In this document: positions 1 to 6,706 of the stretch, piece after piece
Layout of the letters: each line of letters opens with the position of its first letter
Numbering within the stretch: position 1 is the first letter of the stretch
Assembly (NCBI GenBank): GCA_023142645.1
Contig: JAGLJE010000002.1
Coordinates: forward strand, 1 to 9,597
From: Candidatus Altimarinota bacterium
GTDB taxonomy: Bacteria > Patescibacteriota > Gracilibacteria > JAHISY01
Length of the DNA: 9,597 bases
Direction: 5' to 3'
The notes under the pieces: generated by a model
Told to the model about the DNA's origin: nothing
The model's input: the letters and a program-made list of their open reading frames with translations, nothing else
Database searches by the model: none
Program-made: the position numbers and the translations under genes

Positions 1-909
1 CAGCTCGCGGAATACCTCGTACTCCTCGCGGAAAAAGGTGAGACCGCAGATGAAATCGCGGGCAGCGCAGAGGTGATGCGCAAACACGCGGTGAAAATCA
101 CGCCCAATCGCGAACCCCTCGTGGATGTTTGCGGAACAGGAGGAGATCAAAGCGGCACTTTTAATATTTCGACAACCGTCGCGTTCGTCGTGGCAGGCGC
201 GGGAGTGGCGGTAGCAAAACACGGCAATCGTTCGGTAAGTTCGAATTCTGGAAGCGCGTGCGTTTTGACCGCTCTCGGAGTGAAAATTGATCTCCCGCCG
301 AAAAAAGTGGAGCAGTCGATTGAAGAGGTGGGAATCGGATTTATTTATGCCCCAAATTTCCATCCTGCGATGCGCCACGCCGCCCCTATTCGGCAACAGT
401 TGAAGCGACGCACGATTTTCAATCTCCTCGGTCCCCTCACGAATCCAGCGAATGCAAAACATCAACTCATCGGCGTTTTTTCAGAAGAGCTTGTGACAAA
501 AGTCGCAGAGGTTTTGCAAAAAATGAATCATACACATGCGATTGTCGTTCATGGCGCCGGTCTCGATGAGCTCACGATTACCGGCGAAGAAAACACCGCT
601 TCCGAACTGAAAAATGGAGATGTGAAATACCTTAAAATTGATCCTGCCGCTCTCGGGATTCCTATCACAAAATCGGAAGAGATTGCGGGGAAAGATGCAG
701 AACACAACGCCACAATCACGCGCGCAGTGCTCAGCGGTACAACGGGAGCACCGCGGAATATAGTGATTTTGAACGCGGCAGCGGCACTGAAAGCTGCCGA
801 CAAGATTGACTCCATCGAGGCGGGAATTAAACTAGCGAAAGAGTCGATTGATTCGGGAGCAGCGGAGAAGAAGCTCGACGAGTTGATTAAATTCAGCCAG
901 CAAACATGA
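1..909 (+). CDS. trpD: Anthranilate phosphoribosyltransferase (TrpD), 5' end missing
   Basis: TrpD transfers the phosphoribosyl group of PRPP to anthranilate, the second step of tryptophan synthesis, in the cytoplasm. The frame is open from base 1: 24 codons before the GTG at 73 read as the helical N-terminal segment of the family (EYLVLLAEKGETADEIAG), so neither that GTG nor the ATG at 76 is the real start. About 302 codons are visible against a usual 330-345, so roughly 30-40 N-terminal residues lie outside the window. Diagnostic motifs are all present: the PRPP-binding VCGTGGD, NIST, KHGNRSVSS, the anthranilate-side RRTIFNLLGPLTNPA, and HGAGLDE further on. It ends in TGA at 907-909, and a ferredoxin gene follows 24 nt later. 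No other trp gene is visible in the window. A thymidine or other nucleoside phosphorylase of the same fold is unlikely given the strong TrpD motifs. Confidence 0.96.
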   Translation, partial: QLAEYLVLLAEKGETADEIAGSAEVMRKHAVKITPNREPLVDVCGTGGDQSGTFNISTTVAFVVAGAGVAVAKHGNRSVSSNSGSACVLTALGVKIDLPPKKVEQSIEEVGIGFIYAPNFHPAMRHAAPIRQQLKRRTIFNLLGPLTNPANAKHQLIGVFSEELVTKVAEVLQKMNHTHAIVVHGAGLDELTITGEENTASELKNGDVKYLKIDPAALGIPITKSEEIAGKDAEHNATITRAVLSGTTGAPRNIVILNAAAALKAADKIDSIEAGIKLAKESIDSGAAEKKLDELIKFSQQT

Positions 910-933
910 ATTTTTTAATTTAATTTTTTAAAA

Positions 934-1140
934 ATGAACAACGACTCCAAAAAAGTGGTGGTGAACGATGCTTGCATCGGCTGCGGAATTTGTGCGACAA
1001 TCGCGTCCGAAGTTTTTGAAATGAACTCGGAAACGAATAAAAGCGAAGTACGAAAGGATGCGGATTTTTCAGAGGAGAATCTTGCAAAAGCGAAGGCAGG
1101 AGCAGAAGCGTGTCCTGTAGGAGCGATTAAAATTGAATAG
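934..1140 (+). CDS. Small single-cluster [4Fe-4S] ferredoxin
   Basis: A 68-residue soluble electron carrier. The cluster-binding pattern is clear: CIGCGIC near the N terminus gives ligands C14, C17 and C20, and the ACPVGAI motif near the C terminus gives the fourth ligand, C60, followed by the usual proline. Only one such set exists, so this is the monocluster type found in many anaerobes rather than the 2[4Fe-4S] clostridial type. The acidic middle (roughly residues 29-50) is typical of ferredoxins. The ATG at 934 has no Shine-Dalgarno sequence; the 24-nt gap from trpD is almost pure A/T. The partner enzyme cannot be read from the neighbourhood, since none of the adjacent products is an obvious redox enzyme. 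The family call is firm, the physiological role unknown. Confidence 0.93.
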   Translation: MNNDSKKVVVNDACIGCGICATIASEVFEMNSETNKSEVRKDADFSEENLAKAKAGAEACPVGAIKIE

Positions 1141-1145
1141 AAAAA

Positions 1146-1754
1146 TTGACAAAAAACTTGCAGGAAATAAAACTACTGTCATTTTTTGGGTTGAAAAATT
1201 TTTTTGAAATCCCGCAAACGCAAGAATTAATTTCTCAAACGCTCGCAAATTTGGACGAAATTTCCCGCGAACATTCTAAACGCGTCGCTACAACCGCACG
1301 CGATTTTGGCAAAGCAGTTGATTTCAAAAATCTCGATGAACTTGAAATCGCTGCACAACTTCATGATATCGGAAAATCCAGCTTCCGCGAAGAAATTTTA
1401 ATAAAACCCAATCTCTCACTAAACGAAAAAGTTATCTTTCAAATGCACTCCGTCATCGGCGCAAAAATTGTCGAAATTCTCGGATTGCCAGAAAAAATTT
1501 CTAAAATAGTTCGCGCCATTCATGAAAATCCCGATGGCAGCGGCTACCCCGACAGATTGCGCGGCAAGGAGATTCTATTCGAAGCGCAAATCATAGGAAT
1601 CGCCGACGCGTTCGATGCAATGACAAATGATCGCGGTTACAATAATGTAAAACCCTATGCGAAAGCGATGGCAGAATTGGAAAAAGGAAGTGGTAGTAAA
1701 TTTAACGGAGAGTTGGTAAAAGTTTTTCGGGAAAAAATTGTCAATAACTTTTAG
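1146..1754 (+). CDS. HD-GYP-like metal-dependent phosphohydrolase, stand-alone domain
   Basis: A 202-residue protein made almost entirely of one HD-type hydrolase domain. Visible motifs in order: EHSKRVA (H43), HDIGK at 73-77 (the HD metal pair plus lysine), H101 in QMHSVIGAK, IHENPDGSGYP at about 125-135, and IADAFDAMT with D154. This is the HD-GYP layout; characterised members cleave cyclic di-GMP. Two positions differ from the best-studied trinuclear enzymes: the first His of the usual HHE motif is isoleucine (IHE), and the glutamate four residues before the early His is not there. A binuclear site or another substrate is therefore possible. There is no receiver or other sensor domain, only about 35 extra residues in front. 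The start is TTG at 1146, 5 nt after the ferredoxin stop, the only start that keeps the full domain; no Shine-Dalgarno precedes it. The family is confident, the substrate not. Confidence 0.85.
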   Translation: MTKNLQEIKLLSFFGLKNFFEIPQTQELISQTLANLDEISREHSKRVATTARDFGKAVDFKNLDELEIAAQLHDIGKSSFREEILIKPNLSLNEKVIFQMHSVIGAKIVEILGLPEKISKIVRAIHENPDGSGYPDRLRGKEILFEAQIIGIADAFDAMTNDRGYNNVKPYAKAMAELEKGSGSKFNGELVKVFREKIVNNF

Positions 1755-1798
1755 CAACCACCTGACTTCGTCGAAAACCTTTTTGCTAAACTCCTCCA

Positions 1799-3937
1799 GT
1801 GAAGTCCGAGAATATTTTAGCGAATTTGAATTCTGCGCAACAAGAAGCGGTACGAACCACAACAGGCGCGCTTCTCGTCATGGCGGGGGCAGGCAGCGGA
1901 AAGACCCGCGCACTCACCCACCGCATCGCTTTTTTGATCGCGAATGGAGTCTCGCCGTACAGGATTCTCGCAGTAACTTTTACGAATAAAGCCGCAGAAG
2001 AGATAAAATCGCGGGTTCGGGAAATGCTCGGCAAAGAGATTTCAATGCCAACGGTCGGGACTTTTCACTCGGTTTGCGTGCAAATTTTGCGGCGAGAAAT
2101 TCACAACATCGGAAGAGATAATAATTTTTTGATTTACGATGCCACTGATCAAAAACTTTTAATGAAGCGAATTTTCAAGGAACAGAGAATCGAAGAAAAA
2201 GAATTTAATCCTCGCGCGATTCTCGCAGCAATTTCGAGCGCGAAATCAAGAATGATTCAGCCGGAAAAATTTTTCGTAAACTCTGTTTTTGCGGAAAAAG
2301 TAGCAGGGCTATACCCGATTTACGAGAAGAAACTTGCGAAATCAAGCGCGCTTGACTTCGATGATTTACTATTAAAAATAGTAGAGCTTTTTGAAAAACA
2401 TCCTAAAATCCTCGAGAAATATCAGGAAAAATGGCACTTCATATCTGTAGATGAATATCAGGATACGAATCTCGCGCAGGCTCGCATCACAAATCTACTC
2501 GCGGAAAAATACCGAAATTTGTGTGTGATCGGCGATCCCGACCAGTCAATTTACAGTTGGCGGGGAGCAGAAATTTCGAATATTCGCGACTTCAAAAAAA
2601 AATATCCGGAAACGAAAATCATAAAACTTGAACAAAATTATCGATCGACACCGACAATCTTGGAAGCGGCGAACGCTGTGATTTCGAAAAACAAGGGGCG
2701 TGATGAAAAGAAACTTTGGAGTAAAAAAAAAGAGGGCGAAAAAATTTATTTGCTGGAATTGAATGACGAACGAGAGGAGGCGGAATTCATTGCCGCGGAA
2801 ATCGAACGCAAAATTCGGGAAGCGAATCTTTTTTATCGTGACTGCGTGGTGTTGTATCGAACGAACGCGCAATCACGCGTGATCGAAGAAGTTTTCTTGA
2901 AGCACGGAATCCCCCATCGAATTATCGGCGGAGTGAAATTTTACGCAAGGAAAGAAATTAAAGATGTTTTGAGTTATTTGAGAATCATCCAAAATCCGCG
3001 CGATGATTTAAGTTTGCTGAGAATTTTGAATGTTCCCTCGCGAAAAATCGGACTACGAACAGTTGAAGTTCTGCAAAATTTGGCAAACTCTCACAGCTAC
3101 GGAATTTGGGACGCGCTAAAAAATTGTGAACAAACAGAAATTCCCACGACTAAACAACTTGTTTTGAAAGATTTCGTGAGACTGATCGAGAGTTTACGAA
3201 AACTGAACCAAACCCAAACCGCCTCACAAATTATCAAACATTTGCTCGCGCGAGTGAAGCTGAAAGAGTGGTGGATGCAGGACGGCGAGACGGAAGGAGA
3301 GACGAGATTCGAAAATGTGATGGAATTGATTTCGGTCGCGAGCAAGTATGATGCTCTCGAAGGTGGTATTTCACTCGCAACTTTTATCGAAGAAGTTGCG
3401 CTTCTCACGGACGCGGATCAGATCGAGGAAAAAGAAAATGCAGTTCTTTTGATGAGCCTTCACGCAGCGAAAGGCTTGGAGTTTCCGGTCGTTTTCATCG
3501 CGGGACTCGAACAGAATATTTTTCCGCACTCGAGAACTCTACTTGATATGAAACAACTCGAAGAGGAGCGGAGACTTTTTTATGTCGGAATCACGCGTGC
3601 GATGGAATCACTTTTCCTCCTTCGCGCAAGGCAGCGGATGTTTTTCGGGGAAACGCAGATGAATGCACCGTCAGAATTTTTGAACGACATTCCCTTAAAT
3701 CTGCTCGCAGAAGAATCAAAAAGAGAGCTGAAACGACGGGGCTTCGGAGAAAAAATGTTGCCGGACGAGAATCAACCCGAAGGGTTGGTTACTGAATTCG
3801 AAGAAGGAGATCGTGTTCACCATCCTGTTTTTGGAGAAGGTGTGGTTTTAAAAATCGTAGGAGGAGTAATCAATGTGCACTTTCCTGCCGGAGTGAAAAA
3901 GCTGGCGATTTCGATCGCGCCGTTGCGGAAAATTTAG
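1799..3937 (+). CDS. pcrA: UvrD/PcrA-type superfamily 1A DNA helicase
   Basis: A 712-residue ATP-dependent 3'-5' DNA helicase acting in excision repair, replication restart and removal of stalled RNA polymerase. The SF1A motif series is complete: Q-motif region LNSAQQEAV (about 10-18), Walker A AGAGSGKT (29-36), motif Ia TFTNKAAEEI, Walker B VDEYQDTN (217-224), motif III GDPDQSIYSWRGA (245-257), motif IV LEQNYRST, motif V with SLHAAKGLEFPVVF (about 550-565), and motif VI RRLFYVGITRA (about 590). The last ~45 residues (GDRVHHPVFGEGVV...VHFPAG) match the Tudor-like domain of PcrA/UvrD that binds RNA polymerase, which Rep lacks. The start is GTG at 1799, because an in-frame TAA lies at 1787-1789 and the next usable start would cut into the Q-motif region. 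The 44 nt before it carry CTCCTCC rather than a Shine-Dalgarno. The TAG stop overlaps the convergent gene by 4 nt. PcrA versus UvrD naming is a matter of lineage. Confidence 0.96.
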   Translation: MKSENILANLNSAQQEAVRTTTGALLVMAGAGSGKTRALTHRIAFLIANGVSPYRILAVTFTNKAAEEIKSRVREMLGKEISMPTVGTFHSVCVQILRREIHNIGRDNNFLIYDATDQKLLMKRIFKEQRIEEKEFNPRAILAAISSAKSRMIQPEKFFVNSVFAEKVAGLYPIYEKKLAKSSALDFDDLLLKIVELFEKHPKILEKYQEKWHFISVDEYQDTNLAQARITNLLAEKYRNLCVIGDPDQSIYSWRGAEISNIRDFKKKYPETKIIKLEQNYRSTPTILEAANAVISKNKGRDEKKLWSKKKEGEKIYLLELNDEREEAEFIAAEIERKIREANLFYRDCVVLYRTNAQSRVIEEVFLKHGIPHRIIGGVKFYARKEIKDVLSYLRIIQNPRDDLSLLRILNVPSRKIGLRTVEVLQNLANSHSYGIWDALKNCEQTEIPTTKQLVLKDFVRLIESLRKLNQTQTASQIIKHLLARVKLKEWWMQDGETEGETRFENVMELISVASKYDALEGGISLATFIEEVALLTDADQIEEKENAVLLMSLHAAKGLEFPVVFIAGLEQNIFPHSRTLLDMKQLEEERRLFYVGITRAMESLFLLRARQRMFFGETQMNAPSEFLNDIPLNLLAEESKRELKRRGFGEKMLPDENQPEGLVTEFEEGDRVHHPVFGEGVVLKIVGGVINVHFPAGVKKLAISIAPLRKI

Positions 3938-4662
3938 GGTTTTGGTTTTGAGGATGAATTTTGAATTGAGTTTTTTGACTTTTCAATTAGTTGACTAGTC
4001 ATCTTTTTAAATTTTGGAATTTTACAAAATTCAGCCAAGCCTTCAATTAAAAACTTGTGGTATCTTGCAATATATCTGTCGTCTTCAGCCGCTGAACTAA
4101 TACTTTCTTCAACATCTTCTATGAACTCTTTGAAATTAATAGTAGCGGCAAAATTTGAATATTTTTCCCAAAAATTATATTCTGCTAAAGCATAATGTCT
4201 CCAAGCGAAAAACTTCAGCAATAAATTGTCGATAAGAATAGAGCTTAAATAAGATTCGTATTTAATCATTACTGCCTGTTTATCAAACTCCTTTTTAAAA
4301 CCAGCCGCTTGCTCTCTGCCAGATTGCAAAAAGCTTTCTGCGTCTTTTCTTAATCCTTCTATCTCAACGGTTTGCTCCTCTGTCTTTTTATTTTGAAATA
4401 AAAGGCTGTTCTTAATTTCATCTATTCCTCCTTCTTGTTTTTCTATTCTATCCTCATGAGAATCTAAATCCTTTTTTAAATTTCCTAACTCTTTTCTCTC
4501 TTTTCTAATCTGAAAATTTGCAAGTAAAGTTGGAATTCCAATTATTGCAAATAAAATACCGAGAGAAATTGTTAAATAATCAAAATTCTTGTCGGCCAAA
4601 TCCAAAACCGCTTCATTTAATTTTTCCCACAACTCACCTTTGTCTGCCAACGATTGAAGCAT
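3934..4662 (-). CDS. Uncharacterised membrane-anchored coiled-coil protein
   Basis: I do not recognise this 242-residue protein. A short amphipathic N terminus leads into one hydrophobic segment (YLTISLGILFAIIGIPTLLA, about residues 29-48), then a highly charged K/E/D-rich stretch of about 80 residues with heptad spacing that looks like a coiled coil, then a helical C-terminal part rich in aromatic residues (FFAWRHYALAEYNFWEKY) and a Ser/Lys/Pro tail. There is no signal peptidase site, so a single-pass membrane protein with most of its mass on one side is likely. Its DNA is visibly more AT-rich than neighbouring genes: two 60-base lines I counted (4201-4260 and 4501-4560) have 19 and 15 G+C bases, against 25 in a helicase line (3001-3060) and 30 in a murC line (8701-8760). 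The ATG at 4662 lies about 40 nt below a possible extended -10. Its stop overlaps the helicase stop tail to tail. The gene is probably real; its function is unknown. Confidence 0.75.
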   Translation of the reverse strand: MLQSLADKGELWEKLNEAVLDLADKNFDYLTISLGILFAIIGIPTLLANFQIRKERKELGNLKKDLDSHEDRIEKQEGGIDEIKNSLLFQNKKTEEQTVEIEGLRKDAESFLQSGREQAAGFKKEFDKQAVMIKYESYLSSILIDNLLLKFFAWRHYALAEYNFWEKYSNFAATINFKEFIEDVEESISSAAEDDRYIARYHKFLIEGLAEFCKIPKFKKMTSQLIEKSKNSIQNSSSKPKP

Positions 4663-4708
4663 TTTTTCTAAATCTTGGTAGATCGTTTCAATAAAGTTAG
4701 AAGAATTG

Positions 4709-4737
4709 ATTTTAGCATTTTAAAAAACACTCCACTA
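4709..4737 (-). promoter_or_regulatory. Candidate extended -10 promoter for the coiled-coil gene
   Basis: On the minus strand the sequence reads TGCTAAAAT, an extended -10 element with the hexamer at 4709-4714. The -35 position at 17-bp spacing (4732-4737, TAGTGG) is poor. Transcription would begin near 4702 and give a leader of about 40 nt. This is a pattern match only. Confidence 0.4.
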
Positions 4738-4741
4738 AAAT
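4712..4741 (+). promoter_or_regulatory. Candidate sigma70-like promoter for tRNA-Leu
   Basis: TTAGCA (4712-4717) and TAAAAT (4736-4741) are separated by 18 bp. The -10 ends 11 nt before the mature tRNA 5' end, which gives the very short leader usual for tRNA genes. The -35 shares bases 4712-4714 with the candidate -10 of the divergent coiled-coil gene. Confidence 0.5.
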
Positions 4742-4752
4742 CGTTCTCACTT

Positions 4753-4838
4753 GGGCGAGTGGTGGAATGGTAGACACGTACGCTTCAGAAGCGTATGAGC
4801 GCAAACTCGTGGAGGTTCAAATCCTCTCTCGCCCACCA
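4753..4838 (+). tRNA. tRNA-Leu, anticodon CAG, with encoded CCA
   Basis: The full cloverleaf can be folded by eye. Acceptor GGGCGAG (4753-4759) pairs with CTCGCCC (4828-4834), followed by discriminator A4835 and an encoded CCA at 4836-4838. The D arm has the leucine-type GGTGGAATGGTAGACAC. Anticodon stem TACGC/GCGTA encloses loop TTCAGAA with anticodon CAG, which reads CUG leucine codons. The long variable arm (TGAG/CTCG stem) confirms a class II tRNA. The T arm GGAGG/CCTCT encloses TTCAAAT. It lies alone, divergent from the coiled-coil gene and 18 nt from the convergent end of the pseudouridine synthase gene. I see no intrinsic terminator between the two. Confidence 0.97.
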
Positions 4839-4856
4839 AATTTAGATTTAGAATTG

Positions 4857-5759
4857 TTATTTCCGCAACCTTTCCAAAACCTCCTCTAATTCTTTTGGCA
4901 GTTTACTTTCAAATTCCATTTTCTTCCCTGTTTTTGGATGCGTGAATTTCAATTTCCACGCATGGAGAAAAAGCCGCGGCACATCAATTCCCGTTTTTTT
5001 ATATCCGTAAACCGCATCCCCCACCACCGGATGCCGAATGGAATTGAAATGCACGCGAATTTGATGTGTTCTGCCCGTCAAAATTTTCACCTCTAGCAGA
5101 CTCGCGTTTTGGAATTCTTCAACCACTTCGAATTCGGTAATTGCCTCACGAGAATTCGGCGAGATGGAAATCTTTCTCCGCGTATGATTTTTCGAATCTC
5201 TTCCAATCGGAGCTTCGATACGTCCTCGTTTGTTTTTTAATTTGCCGACAACAAGCGCGAGATATTTTTTTTTAATTTCCCGCTCTGCGAATTGTTTTGA
5301 AAGCAATTTCTTCGCCTCTTCTGTTTTCGCTACTACCATCACTCCCGAAGTTTCTTTATCGAGACGGTGAACTAAACCAGCACGATTTTTTTCTCCCGGT
5401 AGATTTTTATGGTGAAAAAGAAGGGCATTAACGAGCGTGCCCGAAACATTCCCACCATGATCGGTGGGGTGAGAAATCATCCCGCTCGGCTTTTCGATTA
5501 TGAGAATTTCGGCATCTTCGTAAAGAATCAAGAGCGGAATGTTTTCCGACAAAATTTTAAGTTCACGAAGCGGCTGCACTTTCACCTCGACAAAATCTCC
5601 CGTGGAAACTTTCATGGCAGGTTTCGCCAGTTTTGAATTCACGAACAACTTACATTTCGTAAGAAAACTCCGCGAATATTGCGGTAATTCACGCGCGAGA
5701 AATTTATCGAGACGAAGCTCCTCCGCATCTTCGGGAAGACGGAAATGAAAATAGGCCAC
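4857..5759 (-). CDS. rluD: RluD/RluA-family rRNA pseudouridine synthase
   Basis: Isomerises specific uridines to pseudouridine in structured RNA; the RluD branch modifies helix 69 of 23S rRNA. The 300 residues fit the family (about 300-325). The N-terminal ~60 residues form an S4-type RNA-binding domain (RLDKFLARELPQYSRSFLTKCK...GDFVEVKV), followed by the catalytic domain. HRLDKETSG at 131-139 holds the catalytic aspartate D134. Other family motifs are IIEKPSGMISHP (about 88-98), KKYLALV (164-170), and TGRTHQIRVHF (228-238) with HPVVGDAVYG after it. The start is GTG at 5759-5757, placed immediately after the TGA stop of the upstream zinc-ribbon gene (TGAGTG), so translational coupling is likely. 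The S4 domain separates it from RluA and TruC types that lack it; RluC or RluB specificity cannot be excluded from sequence alone. Confidence 0.93.
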   Translation of the reverse strand: MAYFHFRLPEDAEELRLDKFLARELPQYSRSFLTKCKLFVNSKLAKPAMKVSTGDFVEVKVQPLRELKILSENIPLLILYEDAEILIIEKPSGMISHPTDHGGNVSGTLVNALLFHHKNLPGEKNRAGLVHRLDKETSGVMVVAKTEEAKKLLSKQFAEREIKKKYLALVVGKLKNKRGRIEAPIGRDSKNHTRRKISISPNSREAITEFEVVEEFQNASLLEVKILTGRTHQIRVHFNSIRHPVVGDAVYGYKKTGIDVPRLFLHAWKLKFTHPKTGKKMEFESKLPKELEEVLERLRK

Positions 5760-5975
5760 TCAAGTTTTAATTCGATAATGATTTCGCACTGATTCTTCCG
5801 TACCAAAAGCAATCTCTTCTTTACTACATTTCGGACAACGAAAAGTAAATTTCTTTTTTGTTTGTTTCGCATCAACCAACTCCTCGCATTTTTTACAATA
5901 AAAAACGAGCTTCGCGGAGGGAACTTTCTCCTCGTCTTTCGGAATCGGCGTGATCGTTCGCAAATCTGAAGCCAT
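5760..5975 (-). CDS. Small zinc-ribbon protein of unknown function
   Basis: A 71-residue protein from the ATG at 5975-5973; a TTG two codons upstream (5981) is an alternative. It holds two Cys-x2-Cys knuckles about 20 residues apart, FYCKKCEEL and FRCPKCSKE, the classic four-cysteine zinc-ribbon spacing, with a lysine-rich linker and a basic C terminus (RNHYRIKT). The cysteines and charge suggest a zinc-stabilised nucleic-acid- or protein-binding module, but I cannot assign a family. Its TGA (5762-5760) is directly followed by the GTG of the pseudouridine synthase gene, so the two are almost certainly translated from one message. A role linked to RNA or the ribosome is a guess from that context only. 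Confidence 0.8.
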   Translation of the reverse strand: MASDLRTITPIPKDEEKVPSAKLVFYCKKCEELVDAKQTKKKFTFRCPKCSKEEIAFGTEESVRNHYRIKT

Positions 5976-5989
5976 TTTCAAGTTTAGGA

Positions 5990-6023
5990 AACTGCTAACT
6001 ACAAGCTCTAGCTACCAACTGTT
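5990..6023. repeat. Short array of degenerate heptamers, A(A/G)CTNNN
   Basis: Read on the + strand, five consecutive units start with AACT or AGCT: 5990-5996 (AACTGCT), 5997-6003, 6004-6009 (one base short), 6010-6016 (AGCTACC) and 6017-6023. The array fills most of the 47-nt gap between the membrane-protein gene and the zinc-ribbon gene, and its last base touches the membrane-protein stop codon. Confidence 0.5.
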
Positions 6024-6634
6024 TAAATATCAAGCTGCATCCGAGCATCTTCTTTTTCTTTTTCTTGTGAATCCTCGCGGAGGTCGAGATGATGCGGAGA
6101 GTGCTGGGTACGCGAACGAGGAAGATGCGCAAGTGGCTCTGCATGAGCAGAAGAGGAAATGTGTTCTTCATTTTTGAGGAGATAGCCCCCGACGAAAACG
6201 AGAGCTGTCCCGATCAACGCGAGATGGATACCAAGTCGTAAATCATAACTCGCGGCACGCGTAATCGAAGTGGCATGCATGATTGTCAAAACGAAAAGAA
6301 GCAATGCCGCTTCCCCGCCGAAAAAAATCAGCATTCCACTTTCTTTCCATCCGCTTCGTGGCAGCCGAATTCCGAGCAGTGGCAGTCCCACCACCGTGAG
6401 AGAAGCAAACATAAAAGCGAAAGTGATGATCCCAATAATCATATTTTGATCTCCGAATCCATTGAAAGAATGCTCTGTCCCGAGCACCACAGTGCCAATC
6501 GTGTGCCACGGCATCAGTACAGCAAACATCGCAAGCAAACTTCCCGCGAGTGCAAGTTGTCTCGATCGAGGAAGACTTTTGATTGCGTGTGAAACTTTTT
6601 TCATCGAGGAAAAGGTTAGCAAACCCCGCTTCAT
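6023..6634 (-). CDS. Four-helix integral membrane protein, function unknown
   Basis: A 203-residue protein (193 if the ATG at 6604-6602 is used). Four hydrophobic segments are evident: LALAGSLLAMFAVLMPW (about 28-44), MIIGIITFAFMFASLTVVGLPLL (about 65-87), GMLIFFGGEAALLLFVLTIM (about 99-118) and IHLALIGTALVFVGGYLL (about 135-152). A hydrophilic tail of ~50 residues rich in His, Arg, Glu and Asp follows and is probably cytosolic. The LMPW motif after helix 1, then a polar loop containing NGFGDQN, recalls small bacterial membrane proteins with LPW and GxxGDG signatures, but I cannot name a family or function. It is the first gene of a leftward cluster with the zinc-ribbon and pseudouridine synthase genes and is divergent from corA (72-nt gap). 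The basic stretch MKKVSHAIKSLPRSR before helix 1 suits either start. Confidence 0.75.
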   Translation of the reverse strand: MKRGLLTFSSMKKVSHAIKSLPRSRQLALAGSLLAMFAVLMPWHTIGTVVLGTEHSFNGFGDQNMIIGIITFAFMFASLTVVGLPLLGIRLPRSGWKESGMLIFFGGEAALLLFVLTIMHATSITRAASYDLRLGIHLALIGTALVFVGGYLLKNEEHISSSAHAEPLAHLPRSRTQHSPHHLDLREDSQEKEKEDARMQLDI

Positions 6635-6706
6635 CCTTCAATCAAACTTTTTATTTGCTTTTTGAGCTAATTTTTTGCACAATCTCCAGGATTAAATACC
6701 ACCAAA

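Noticed and set aside
910..933. Possible terminator between trpD and the ferredoxin gene
   Set aside because: The stretch is only A/T runs without a G-C stem, so it is unlikely to terminate.
1738..1989. An 83-codon open frame overlapping the helicase start
   Set aside because: It lies out of frame over the Walker A region of a helicase with complete motifs, and its Arg/His/Ser-rich translation is typical of an out-of-frame reading.
4821..4838. tRNA 3' end as an integration attachment site
   Set aside because: I found no second copy of the tRNA 3' end in the window and no integrase; the atypical gene lies on the 5' side of the tRNA, not the usual 3' side.
4839..4856. Terminator for tRNA-Leu
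   Set aside because: The 18 nt before the convergent pseudouridine synthase gene are AT-rich but contain no inverted repeat.
6243..6641. Long open frames on both strands over the membrane-protein gene
   Set aside because: Their translations are rich in Cys, His, Trp and Arg with no pattern, while the 6023-6634 frame gives four clean hydrophobic helices.
6662..6698. Promoter for corA
   Set aside because: TTGAGC and the TTAAAT-like sequence near the start are about 24 bp apart and no better pair is visible, so I could not support a promoter.
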